A stretch of 64,000 nt of DNA from Sphingobium sp. Leaf26 (GTDB lineage: Bacteria > Pseudomonadota > Alphaproteobacteria > Sphingomonadales > Sphingomonadaceae): assembly GCF_001421665.1 (NCBI RefSeq), contig NZ_LMKV01000012.1:206185-270184 (forward strand). Reading direction: 5' to 3'. The first letter of the stretch is position 1, and each line of letters starts with the position of its first letter. Position numbers and translations under genes: made by a program. Shown piece after piece: positions 50,191 through 57,755 of the stretch. The notes under the pieces are model-generated. The model made no database searches, was not told where the DNA came from, and worked only from the letters and a program-made list of their open reading frames with translations.

Positions 50191-51204
50191 ATGACCCACG
50201 CCAAGCTCACTTCCCTCATGGCTCGCGGCACCGAATTTTTCGGGTGCGAGACGGCGATCCTGTGCGGGGCGATGAGTTGGGTCAGTGAGCGCAACCTGGT
50301 GGCGGCGATTTCCAATGCCGGCGGGTTCGGCGTGATCGCCTGCGGCGCGATGACGCCGGAACTGCTGGACGCGGAGATTGCGGCGACCAAGGTGCTGACC
50401 GACAAGCCGTTCGGCGTGAACCTGATCACCATGCATCCGATGCTGTTCGACCTGATCGATGTGTGCGCCAGGCATGACGTGTCGCATGTCGTGCTGGCTG
50501 GTGGCCTGCCGCCCAAGGGCAGCATCGAGGCGATCAAGCAGAAGGGAGCGAAGCTGATCTGCTTTGCGCCTGCGCTGGCGCTGGCGAAGAAGCTGGTGCG
50601 GTCGGGCGTGGATGCGCTGGTGGTGGAAGGCATGGAAGCGGGCGGCCATATCGGCCCTGTGGCGACCAGCGTGCTGGCGCAGGAAATATTGCCGGAAATG
50701 GCGAGCCAAGTGCCCGTGTTCGTGGCGGGCGGTATCGGTCGGGGCGAGGCGATCGCCGCCTATCTGGAAATGGGCGCGGCCGGCGTGCAACTGGGCACCC
50801 GTTTCGCCTGCGCGAGCGAGAGCATCGCCCATCCCAATTTCAAGAAGGCGTTTTTCCGCGCGTCGGCGCGCGATGCGATCGCCAGCGTGCAGATCGACCC
50901 GCGCCTGCCGGTCATTCCGGTGCGCGCATTGAAGAATGCCGGCACCGAAGCCTTTACCGCCAAGCAGCGCGAAGTCGCCAACCTGCTCGACAGCGGCACG
51001 GTGGACATGATGGAAGCGCAGTTGCAGATCGAACATTATTGGGCCGGGGCGCTGCGCAAGGCGGTGATCGACGGCGATGTCGAGGGCGGGTCGCTGATGG
51101 CGGGCCAGTCGGTCGGCATGGTGACGAAGGAAGAGCCGGTCGCGGACATCATCGCGCAACTGATGGCGCAGGCTGCCGAGGCGCTGGAACGGCGAGTCGC
51201 TTAA
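50191..51204 (+). CDS. nitronate monooxygenase / FabK-like FMN oxidoreductase
   Basis: A 337-residue TIM-barrel FMN protein of the NMO/enoyl-ACP reductase II superfamily: CETAILCGAMSWVSERNLVAAISNAGGFGVIACG is split over the substrate and FMN loops, GMEAGGHIGPVATSVL and FVAGGIGRGEAIAAYLEMGAAGVQLGTRFACASES are phosphate-binding signatures. Members oxidise nitronates or reduce enoyl-ACP; sequence alone does not decide which. Confidence 0.85.
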   Translation: MTHAKLTSLMARGTEFFGCETAILCGAMSWVSERNLVAAISNAGGFGVIACGAMTPELLDAEIAATKVLTDKPFGVNLITMHPMLFDLIDVCARHDVSHVVLAGGLPPKGSIEAIKQKGAKLICFAPALALAKKLVRSGVDALVVEGMEAGGHIGPVATSVLAQEILPEMASQVPVFVAGGIGRGEAIAAYLEMGAAGVQLGTRFACASESIAHPNFKKAFFRASARDAIASVQIDPRLPVIPVRALKNAGTEAFTAKQREVANLLDSGTVDMMEAQLQIEHYWAGALRKAVIDGDVEGGSLMAGQSVGMVTKEEPVADIIAQLMAQAAEALERRVA

Positions 51205-51290
51205 AGGGTTGCGGTGAGTCGCGGGTTAGGCATATTTCCCCTAGCCCAACGCCCGGCATGACCGGTGCTATCGTCCTGCCGGAGAATTTG

Positions 51291-52172
51291 ATGTTGTCCT
51301 CGCGCCTTATCGGCCGTCTTTCCCTTGTCTCGCTGGCCGTGCTGGCGGCCTGTTCGACGCCGCCGCCCCCGCCGCCGCCCACCCCGCCGCCGCCGGTGGT
51401 GCCGACCGTGCGCCCGGTGCCGCCAGCGAGCGCGGCCGCAGGGATGAGCATCCCCGAAAAGGGCGAGGACGGCAAATATCTGACCGCCAATCGCGGCGTC
51501 ACGTCCAATACGGCGCTGTGGCATATCCGCATGGCGCTGAACGTCGCGGCGCTCAATTGCGACAAATATGGGCCGACCGCGCGGCTGCAATATAATCAGA
51601 TATTGGCACAGCATAAGGTGATGCTGAGCAGCGCGAACGCAGCGGTCGATCGCAACTACAGCGTGGCCTATGGCAGTTCGGGCATGGCGTCGCGCGAGCG
51701 GCTGAACACGGTGGTCTATAATTTCTTCGCGCTGCCGCCGGTCATCAAGACGTTCTGCCCGGTCGCGGTGACGGTGGGGCAGAAGATCATCGCCATGCCA
51801 TCCTCGCAATTGCTGGAGGAGGCCCCCGCCCTGCTGGCCGAGCTGGAAAAGCCGTTCCAGGATTTCTATGAGGCCTATGCCGATTATCTGCGGCGGCTGG
51901 CCGAATGGCAGTCCCGTTTCGGTGCGACGGTGACGGTCGTCGTGTCGCCGACGCCATTGCCGCCGCCGCCGATCCCGCCGGGTGAGGCCCCGCCCAAGGG
52001 CTGGACGCCAAGCTACAAAAGTTCGATGGACGCGACCCAGACGCCGCCGGCTGCCGCACCTGCACGCTCGACCGTCGCGCCGTCAGGTCCGCCCGCGCCG
52101 GCGCGGACGTTGCCGGATAACAGCACACCCAAGCTGATCGTGCAGCCGGTGCCTACGACGTCGGGCGAGTAA
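51291..52172 (+). CDS. proline-rich hypothetical lipoprotein
   Basis: A 293-residue lipoprotein with lipobox LAAC (~21-24, VLAACS), directly followed by a polyproline stretch (PPPPPPPTPPPP) that could span the periplasm. The central ~60-220 region has conserved cysteines and helices (NTALWHIRMALNVAALNCDKYG; LNTVVYNFFALPPVIKTFCPVA). A second Pro/Ala-rich tail follows. I know no function; similar proteins occur in sphingomonads. Start at 51291 follows GGAG. Confidence 0.75.
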   Translation: MLSSRLIGRLSLVSLAVLAACSTPPPPPPPTPPPPVVPTVRPVPPASAAAGMSIPEKGEDGKYLTANRGVTSNTALWHIRMALNVAALNCDKYGPTARLQYNQILAQHKVMLSSANAAVDRNYSVAYGSSGMASRERLNTVVYNFFALPPVIKTFCPVAVTVGQKIIAMPSSQLLEEAPALLAELEKPFQDFYEAYADYLRRLAEWQSRFGATVTVVVSPTPLPPPPIPPGEAPPKGWTPSYKSSMDATQTPPAAAPARSTVAPSGPPAPARTLPDNSTPKLIVQPVPTTSGE

Positions 52173-52187
52173 GCTATCAAACATGTC

Positions 52188-52263
52188 CGTTCGGGCTGAG
52201 TTTGTCGAAGCCTTGTCCTTTCCTACCAAGAAGAAAGGCCCTTCGACAGGCTCAGCGCGAACG
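52188..52263. repeat. dispersed palindromic repeat
   Basis: CGTTCGGGCTGAGTTTGTCGAAG ... CCTTCGACAGGCTCAGCGCG plus AACG, the fdsB-insert family. Lies just after the proline-rich lipoprotein and before the nested family A/B repeats. Confidence 0.75.
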
Positions 52264-52287
52264 GATTTGAGGTAAAACCCACAGCGT

Positions 52288-52558
52288 CTAGAGCGCGCTG
52301 CGTTAAATCCGATGCAGGTCGCGCGCTCCAGTGGATTGATTTTGACATTTGCATCCCCTGGCGGCTGGGATGGGTCTGCAAATGTCAAAATCGTAAAATC
52401 CACTAGAATCAATGATTTCTAATGGTCCTGAAAGATTCTGACATTCGATCGCCACATGGCTTCATTCGGTATCGAATGTCAGAATCGGACCACTCGTTTT
52501 TTGTTTTCGCATCGTTTTAAGCGAAAAACCGGTTCCCACTTTTCCGCACGATGCTCTA
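52288..52558. repeat. family A repeat interrupted by a family B repeat (nested)
   Basis: The outer element is the 107-bp family A copy (CTAGAGCGCGCTGCG ... GCACGATGCTCTA). It is split after GCGCGCTCCA by ~164 bp that match the family B element of 48445-48613. The right end overlaps the stop codon (CTA, i.e. TAG on the minus strand) of the HxlR gene at 52556. Confidence 0.85.
52330..52494. repeat. composite two-hairpin repeat (family B), copy 2
   Basis: Same two palindromes as 48445-48613. In the second hairpin the stem base pairs have changed together: ATTTG/CAAAT in copy 1 is ATTCG/CGAAT here, keeping the pairing. Confidence 0.85.
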
Positions 52559-52990
52559 ATCGCGCGCATCGAAGCTGGCGCGGGCGGCTTCCACCGTTTC
52601 CAGATTGCGACCGGCCCAGACCCATACGCCGCAAAAAGCCGCGCTGAGGCTGTTGCCGAGCGGGGTCAGCGTATAATCGACGCGGGGCGGCACCACCGGG
52701 TGGACGGTGCGGGTGAGCAGGCCGTCCCGTTCCATCCGGCGCAACGTCTGGGTCAGCATCTTCTGGCTGATACCCTCCACCGCGCGGCCGATTTGTGTGA
52801 AGCGCAGCGTGCCTTTCTCCTCCAGTTCCTCCAGCACCAGCAGCGTCCATTTGTCGGCGATGCGGCCGATCAGCTCATTGACGAGCCGCTCGATTCGCGG
52901 GTCGATGTCGGTGGGCGGTTCATGCGCCAGATAATGCTCGGCCTGCGCGATATCGGCGGCGGCGAAGCGGGATTGCAGCGGATTTGCCAT
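52556..52990 (-). CDS. HxlR family transcriptional regulator
   Basis: A 144-residue winged-helix regulator: IADKWTLLVLEELEEKGTLRFTQIGRAVEGISQKMLTQTLRRMERDGLLTRT spans the HxlR domain. It lacks the usual N-terminal cysteine, so redox sensing of the HypR type is not evident. Divergent from an SDR gene at 53089, which it probably controls. Its stop codon is provided by the end of the family A repeat. Confidence 0.9.
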   Translation of the reverse strand: MANPLQSRFAAADIAQAEHYLAHEPPTDIDPRIERLVNELIGRIADKWTLLVLEELEEKGTLRFTQIGRAVEGISQKMLTQTLRRMERDGLLTRTVHPVVPPRVDYTLTPLGNSLSAAFCGVWVWAGRNLETVEAARASFDARD

Positions 52991-53002
52991 TTCTCACCTT
53001 TG

Positions 53003-53030
53003 GGTAACTACAGCACTTTATGGTGCCTAC
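53003..53030. promoter_or_regulatory. candidate HxlR site in the hxlR-SDR gap
   Basis: Direct repeats GGTAACTAC (53003-53011) and GGTGCCTAC (53022-53030), 19 bases apart, i.e. roughly two helical turns, in the divergent promoter region. Proposed only from position and repetition. Confidence 0.35.
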
Positions 53031-53088
53031 TTTCCAAAAGAGAGTATAGGCCTAGATTGGGTGTCAGCCAATCGAAAGGAGCTGACCC

Positions 53089-53829
53089 ATGCAAAGTTCA
53101 GGCAATACCATCCTCATCACCGGCGGCGGATCGGGCATCGGCGCGGCGCTGGCGCATGAATTTCATGCAGCGGGCAATCAGGTCATCATCGCCGGGCGGC
53201 GGCAGGCGGCGCTGGACGCGGTCGTGGCCGACCATCCTGGCATGGCGGCGCTGACGCTGGACATGGAAGATCCCGCAGCGATCGTGGCCTTTGCGCAAAA
53301 GCTGGTGAAGGATTTTCCGGCGCTCGATGCCGTGTTGCTCAACGCCGGGATCATGGTGGCGGAGGACAAGATCGACCTGGCGATCGCGGAGGCCACGGTG
53401 GCGACCAATCTGCTCGGTCCGATCCGGCTTGCCCATGCGCTGCTGCCGCATCTGGAAGCGCAGGCGGCGTCGACCATCCTGACCGTGTCGTCGGGGCTGG
53501 CCTTCGTCCCGCTGGCCGCGACGCCGACCTACAGCGCGACCAAGGCGGCGATCCATGGCTGGTCGCTGGCGATGCGCGAACAGCTCAGGGCGACGCGGGT
53601 GGAGGTGGTCGAGATCGTGCCGCCCGGCGTGCAGACGGACCTGATGCCCGGCCATGCGGAGAATGACCAGATGATGCCGCTGGCCGACTTCATCGCGGAG
53701 ACGATGGCGCTGTTGCGGCAGCAGCCGACCCCGGCGGAAATCCATGTCGAGCGGGTGAAGTTTTTGAGCGAGGCGACGCAGCGAGGGGAGTTTGCGCAGG
53801 TGTTCGGGATGTTGAACGGGGCGCATTGA
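53089..53829 (+). CDS. SDR family oxidoreductase
   Basis: A 246-residue short-chain dehydrogenase, DltE/YbbO-like. NAD(P) loop TGGGSGIGAALA (~11-22), NAG-type LNAGIMV, and the catalytic set S (TVSSGLA) with YSATK. AAAGGAG precedes the start. SDR genes divergent from HxlR regulators are often induced by electrophiles or quinones; the substrate is unknown. Confidence 0.9.
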   Translation: MQSSGNTILITGGGSGIGAALAHEFHAAGNQVIIAGRRQAALDAVVADHPGMAALTLDMEDPAAIVAFAQKLVKDFPALDAVLLNAGIMVAEDKIDLAIAEATVATNLLGPIRLAHALLPHLEAQAASTILTVSSGLAFVPLAATPTYSATKAAIHGWSLAMREQLRATRVEVVEIVPPGVQTDLMPGHAENDQMMPLADFIAETMALLRQQPTPAEIHVERVKFLSEATQRGEFAQVFGMLNGAH

Positions 53830-53833
53830 GCGC

Positions 53834-53885
53834 GCTCGGCCTGTCGAAGTTCAGAAAAGGGCTTCGACAGGTTCAGCCCGAGCGG
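53834..53885. repeat. dispersed palindromic repeat
   Basis: CGCTCGGCCTGTCGAAG ... CTTCGACAGGTTCAGCCCGAGCG, a short-loop member of the fdsB-insert family between the SDR gene and the SMR leader. Confidence 0.7.
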
Positions 53886-53893
53886 GTATGAGC

Positions 53894-53972
53894 GTGGCAG
53901 CGAGGCCACGTCCTCCACCCCTGCGGGTCTTCAAGTCCGGGACGGCCCGGCTCTCTGTTGGAAGGAGAGCCG
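53894..53972 (+). promoter_or_regulatory. candidate guanidine-II-like (mini-ykkC) leader before the SMR gene
   Basis: Hairpin CCGGG-ACGG-CCCGG (53937-53950) has the ACGR tetraloop of mini-ykkC RNAs. It overlaps an alternative hairpin CGGCTCTC ... GAGAGCCG (53948-53972) that would hold the SD GGAAGGAG. An upstream hairpin GTGGC-AGCGAG-GCCAC (53894-53909) is where the first ACGR hairpin would be expected, but its loop does not fit the consensus. Confidence 0.4.
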
Positions 53973-53974
53973 TC

Positions 53975-54295
53975 ATGGCCTGGGTCTATCTCTTCATTGC
54001 CGGTATATTGGAAATCGTCTGGGCCTTTGCGATGAAACAGTCGCATGGGTTCAGCCGGCTGGTGCCGAGCCTTATCACTTTGGGTGCGATGGTCGCCAGT
54101 TTCGGATTGCTGTCGCTGGCGATGCGCAGCCTGCCGCTGGGCACGGCCTATATGATCTGGACCGGGATCGGGGCGCTGGGCGCCTTTGCGGTCGGGGTCG
54201 CCTTTCTGGGCGAGGGGATCAGCGCCGCGCGACTGGTCGCGGCGGGGCTGATCCTTGGCGGGCTGGTGCTCATGAAGCTGTCGGCGCAGGGCTGA
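53975..54295 (+). CDS. SMR family exporter, SugE/Gdx-like
   Basis: A 106-residue four-helix membrane protein of the small multidrug resistance family. MAWVYLFIAGILEIVWAFAMKQSHGF contains the conserved membrane glutamate (E13) and a lysine typical of the SugE/Gdx branch, and GTAYMIWTGIGALGAF follows. Gdx proteins export guanidinium. The start at 53975 follows GGAAGGAG. The leader hairpins upstream would agree with guanidine control. Confidence 0.88.
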   Translation: MAWVYLFIAGILEIVWAFAMKQSHGFSRLVPSLITLGAMVASFGLLSLAMRSLPLGTAYMIWTGIGALGAFAVGVAFLGEGISAARLVAAGLILGGLVLMKLSAQG

Positions 54296-54947
54296 CCATG
54301 TCGGGCGCCTTGGGGGGCAGGGGGAAGAGCGTGGCGAAATGGTCTGCCAGCGCCTCGTCCCCCTCGACCGTCAACAGGACATCGGCATAGCGCGCACCGC
54401 CATAGAGGACCGCGATCAGGCTATTCTGGTCGCCGCTGAGGATCGTGTCTGCGCCAGCGGCCACGCCCCGGTCGATCAGGACATCACCCTTTGCCAAGGT
54501 GGCGCGAAACTCTTCCTCACCGAAGCGGAAGCCGATGGTGGTGTTCAGGTCGCCGATGCGGCTGCGGTCGATCATCGTGCGCATCGACAGGATGACCGAC
54601 ACCGGACTCATCGGCTTGCCCGGCTCCATCGTGGGTGATCGGCAGGCCCAGCGGCCCAGCACCTGGAACAATATTTCCGATTCGCGGCCCCAGTCCGTCA
54701 GTTCGTAGATCTGGCTGGCGGCAGGCGGGGGCAGGCGGCGGCGGACGAGGATACTGGATGCTTCCAGTTCCTCCAGCCTTTGCGTCAGCACATTGGCGCT
54801 GATTCCGGGCAGGCCGGCGCGCAGGTCGGTGAAGCGCTTTGGCCCCAGCATCAGTTCGCGCATGATCGGCATCGCCCAGCGATCCCCGATGATGTCGAGG
54901 GCGTGGGCGACGGCACAACCGTCCTGATAGGCGCGTTTTTGGCTCAT
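54270..54947 (-). CDS. HxlR family regulator with C-terminal SCP2-like domain
   Basis: A 225-residue regulator: N-terminal HxlR winged helix (ALDIIGDRWAMPIMRELMLGPKRFTDLRAGLPGISANVLTQRLEELEAS spans it) followed by a ~100-residue domain (GFRFGEEEFRATLAKGDVLIDRG; ADTILSGDQNSLIAVLYGG) like sterol-carrier/SCP2 folds that bind hydrophobic ligands. It converges on the SMR gene with a 26-base overlap and is divergent from the VOC cassette at 55060, its likely target. Confidence 0.87.
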   Translation of the reverse strand: MSQKRAYQDGCAVAHALDIIGDRWAMPIMRELMLGPKRFTDLRAGLPGISANVLTQRLEELEASSILVRRRLPPPAASQIYELTDWGRESEILFQVLGRWACRSPTMEPGKPMSPVSVILSMRTMIDRSRIGDLNTTIGFRFGEEEFRATLAKGDVLIDRGVAAGADTILSGDQNSLIAVLYGGARYADVLLTVEGDEALADHFATLFPLPPKAPDMVSPAPTAS

Positions 54948-55059
54948 GGTTATCTTTTCTAACGTAACAGTTGCATAAAGTAATTACCAAGCGCACAAAG
55001 TTCAAGCGGTGAGTCGCATAAGAGATGCGATCGTCGGGAAAGTTCAGAGGAGAAGCGTG

Positions 55060-55500
55060 ATGGCAAATGAACCCGCTCCGAAGATGATTTTCGTCAACCT
55101 GCCCGTCAGCGACCTTCGCGCTTCGATCGCTTTCTATGGAGCGGTGGGCGCGGTGCCGAACCGGGATTTCGCCGATGACAGCGCGCAGATGATGAACCTG
55201 TCCGAAACGATCCATGTGATGTTGCTGACCCATGACCGGTTTCGCAGCTTCACGCCCCGCGCCATCCCCGATGCGCATGAAACCGCGCAGGTGCTGCTGT
55301 GCTTGAGCGAGACGAGCCGCGATGCCGTGAATGCGACGGTGGATAAGGCGTTGGCGGCGGGCGGCAGCGAGCCGAACCCGACGCAGGATCATGGCTTCAT
55401 GTTCGGCCGCAATTTCGCCGACCCGGATGGTCATATCTGGGAAGTGATGTGGATGGATATGGACGCCATGATGGCGGCCGGCCAGCCTGCCACCGCCTGA
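55060..55500 (+). CDS. VOC family protein (glyoxalase/bleomycin-resistance fold)
   Basis: A 146-residue vicinal-oxygen-chelate protein (MIFVNLPVSDLRASIAFYGAVGA; HGFMFGRNFADPDGHIWEVMWMD). AGAGGAGAAG precedes the ATG at 55060. First gene of a tightly packed five-gene operon of small enzymes. Members range from lactoylglutathione lyases to fosfomycin/bleomycin-binding proteins; the specific role is not known. Confidence 0.87.
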   Translation: MANEPAPKMIFVNLPVSDLRASIAFYGAVGAVPNRDFADDSAQMMNLSETIHVMLLTHDRFRSFTPRAIPDAHETAQVLLCLSETSRDAVNATVDKALAAGGSEPNPTQDHGFMFGRNFADPDGHIWEVMWMDMDAMMAAGQPATA

Positions 55501-55523
55501 ACGAAGATAAGAGGAGAGAGACA

Positions 55524-55886
55524 ATGGCCTATATGGACGGTTTCGTGATCCCGGTGCCCAAGGGCAACAAGGAACGCTATCGCGAGGTTGCGGCCTTTGC
55601 CGCGCCGATCTTCATCGAATATGGCGCGTTGCGCGTGGTGGAATGCTGGGCGAACGACGTGAAGGTCGGCAAGACCAACGACTTCCGTACCGCTGTGATC
55701 GCGGAAGAGGATGAGGAGGTCGTCTTTTCCTGGATCGAATGGCCCGACAAGGCCACCCGCGACGCCGGCGCCGAGAAGGTCATGAAGGATGAACGGATGC
55801 AACCCAAGGAGGGCGAGGACATGCCCTTCATCGGCGCGCGGTTGATCTATGGCGGGTTCGAGGTGCTGCTGGACGCGAAGGCCTGA
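55524..55886 (+). CDS. DUF1428 family protein (YbaA-like)
   Basis: A 120-residue protein with the family's start MAYMDGFVIPVPKGNKERYREVA and later VFSWIEWPDKATRDAGAEKVMKDERM and FIGARLIYGGFE. It is a dimeric ferredoxin-like alpha/beta protein with no established activity. [12 protein letters not shown]. It follows the VOC gene by 23 bases. Confidence 0.88.
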   Translation: MAYMDGFVIPVPKGNKERYREVAAFAAPIFIEYGALRVVECWANDVKVGKTNDFRTAVIAEEDEEVVFSWIEWPDKATRDAGAEKVMKDERMQPKEGEDMPFIGARLIYGGFEVLLDAKA

Positions 55887-55919
55887 CCTTCCTGCCCTGA
55901 CCTCCATGCAAGGAGACAG

Positions 55920-56720
55920 ATGATGACCGACTCTACCGGCAAATTCTTCTGGTATGAATTGATGACCAGTGATCCGCAGGCGGCGCTGGCTTTTTATGGC
56001 GATGTGCTGGGTTGGAGCCATGCGCCCTTTGGCGGCGATCTGGGCGAACCCTATCATGTCGTATCCGGCAGCGCAGGCGCGGTCGGCGGGATCATGGCGA
56101 TCCCGGCCGAAGCCAAGGACTGCGGCATGACGCCCTGGTGGGGCGGCTATATGGGATCGGCGGATGTCGATGCGGATGCGCAGCGGCTGGGTACGGCAGG
56201 CGGCAAGGTGATGCGGCCGGCCGAGGATATTCCCGGCGTCGGGCGCTTTGCGGTGATGGCCGATCCGGGCGGTGCTGTCTTCATGCTGCTGAAGGGATCG
56301 AGCGACGAAGGGATGGAGGCGGCCCCGCCCATGGCGCTGGGCCATGTCGGCTGGCATGAGTTATATGCAGGCGACTTCGACAAGGATCTGGCCTTCTACA
56401 CCGGACAGTTGGGTTGGACGACCGGGGACGCCATGGATATGGGCGAGATGGGCAGTTACCAGTTGGTGTCGCAGACCGGCGGCAGCGATTTTCAGGACAT
56501 GACGGGCGGCATCATGCCGATCCCGAAGGAAATGCCCCGGCCGGCCTGGCTCTTCTACTTCGTCGTCGGCGATATCGATGTCGCGGTGGAGACAGTGAAG
56601 GCCAGCCGCGGCACGGTGCTGAATGGCCCGACGGAGGTGCCAGGTGGCGGCTGGATCGTGCAGGCGCGCGATCCGCAGGGCGCGATGTTCGCGGCTGTAG
56701 GCAGCAAGGCGGCGGCATGA
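55920..56720 (+). CDS. VOC family protein with two glyoxalase domains
   Basis: A 266-residue protein with two VOC modules. One spans ~5-125 (KFFWYELMTSDPQAALAFYGDVLGW ... FAVMADPGGAVFMLLK), the second ~140-260 (VGWHELYAGDFDKDLAFYTGQLGW ... IVQARDPQGAMFAAVG). Tandem two-domain VOC proteins resemble CFP32-type and PhnB-related families. Substrate unknown. AAGGAGAC precedes the start, and the next gene overlaps by 4 bases. Confidence 0.87.
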   Translation: MMTDSTGKFFWYELMTSDPQAALAFYGDVLGWSHAPFGGDLGEPYHVVSGSAGAVGGIMAIPAEAKDCGMTPWWGGYMGSADVDADAQRLGTAGGKVMRPAEDIPGVGRFAVMADPGGAVFMLLKGSSDEGMEAAPPMALGHVGWHELYAGDFDKDLAFYTGQLGWTTGDAMDMGEMGSYQLVSQTGGSDFQDMTGGIMPIPKEMPRPAWLFYFVVGDIDVAVETVKASRGTVLNGPTEVPGGGWIVQARDPQGAMFAAVGSKAAA

Positions 56721-57211
56721 TGGACAAGATCACCCCCTGCCTCTGGTTCGATGGCAAGGCCCAAGAGGCGGCGCAATTCTATGTGTCCGTCTTTGGCGGG
56801 TCGATCGACCATGTCAGCTACTATCCGCAGGAGAATCCGTCGCCATCGCCGCTGCCGGGTGGCAGCGTGCTGCTGGTCGAATTCACCCTGTTCGGACAAA
56901 GCTATCAGGCGCTGAATGGCGGGCCGCAATTCAGCTTCGACGAGGCGATATCGCTGTCTGTGGCGTGTGCGGACCAGGCGGAACTGGATCGCCATTTCGA
57001 CGCGCTGACCGCCGATGGCGGCAAGGATGGACCGTGCGGGTGGGTCACCGACAAATATGGCCTGTGCTGGCAATTGGTGACGCGCCAGATCATGGACAAT
57101 TACAAGACCGATGACCGCGAGGGCATAGCCCGGATGATGGGGGTGATGATGACGATGCGGAAGCTGGACACCGCCGCGATGCAGGCGGCGTTCGAAGGGA
57201 AAACGGCATGA
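56717..57211 (+). CDS. VOC family protein, PhnB/YjdN-like
   Basis: A 164-residue protein: KITPCLWFDGKAQEAAQFYVSVFGGSI, FTLFGQSYQALNGGPQF and CGWVTDKYGLCWQLV are typical of the 3-demethylubiquinone-9 methyltransferase-like (PhnB) group, which despite that name has no proven methyltransferase role. Translationally coupled to both neighbours (4-base overlaps). Confidence 0.88.
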   Translation: MMDKITPCLWFDGKAQEAAQFYVSVFGGSIDHVSYYPQENPSPSPLPGGSVLLVEFTLFGQSYQALNGGPQFSFDEAISLSVACADQAELDRHFDALTADGGKDGPCGWVTDKYGLCWQLVTRQIMDNYKTDDREGIARMMGVMMTMRKLDTAAMQAAFEGKTA

Positions 57212-57675
57212 ACAGTGCTGAACATATATTGTCGGTGACCTGTCATATCGCCGCGCCGCGCGAGATATGCTGGAAGGTGTGGACCGACCTGAAGGAAGAA
57301 TGGTTCTGCCCCAAGCCCTGGCGCGCGGAGGTGATCGAACAGGATTTGCGCCCCGGCGGGCGCAGCGCGGTGCAGATGTTCGGGCCGAATGGCGAGGAAA
57401 CAGGGCCGATGGAGGGCGTGTTCCTGGAGGTGGTGCCGAACGCGTTGGCGGTGACGAGCGATGCCTATGCGGCGGGCTGGGTGCCGCAGACTCCTTTCAT
57501 CACTGCCGTCTGGCACTTTGTCGAGGAAGGGGACGGCACGCGCTTCACCGCCACAGCGCGCCATTGGGATGCCGAGGCCAAGGCGCGGCATGAGGCAATG
57601 GGCTTTCATCCCGGCTGGGACATGATGATGGAGCAGTTCAAGGCATTGTGCGAAACGTCGGCGGCGAGTGCCTGA
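57208..57675 (+). CDS. SRPBCC/AHSA1 family protein
   Basis: A 155-residue START/Bet v1-type protein (CHIAAPREICWKVWTDLKEEWFCPKPWRAEVIEQDLRPGG ... FHPGWDMMMEQFKAL). AHSA1-like proteins bind hydrophobic ligands in a deep pocket. Last gene of the five-gene cassette; the shared theme appears to be small hydrophobic or reactive metabolites, though this is inferred. Confidence 0.87.
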   Translation: MNSAEHILSVTCHIAAPREICWKVWTDLKEEWFCPKPWRAEVIEQDLRPGGRSAVQMFGPNGEETGPMEGVFLEVVPNALAVTSDAYAAGWVPQTPFITAVWHFVEEGDGTRFTATARHWDAEAKARHEAMGFHPGWDMMMEQFKALCETSAASA

Positions 57676-57755
57676 TATCGGCGCGCTATGACGTAGACTT
57701 ATATGGAGCGTTCCCCGGCCTGCGCCGGGGAGCAGATTGTGGCACTATATCTGTT

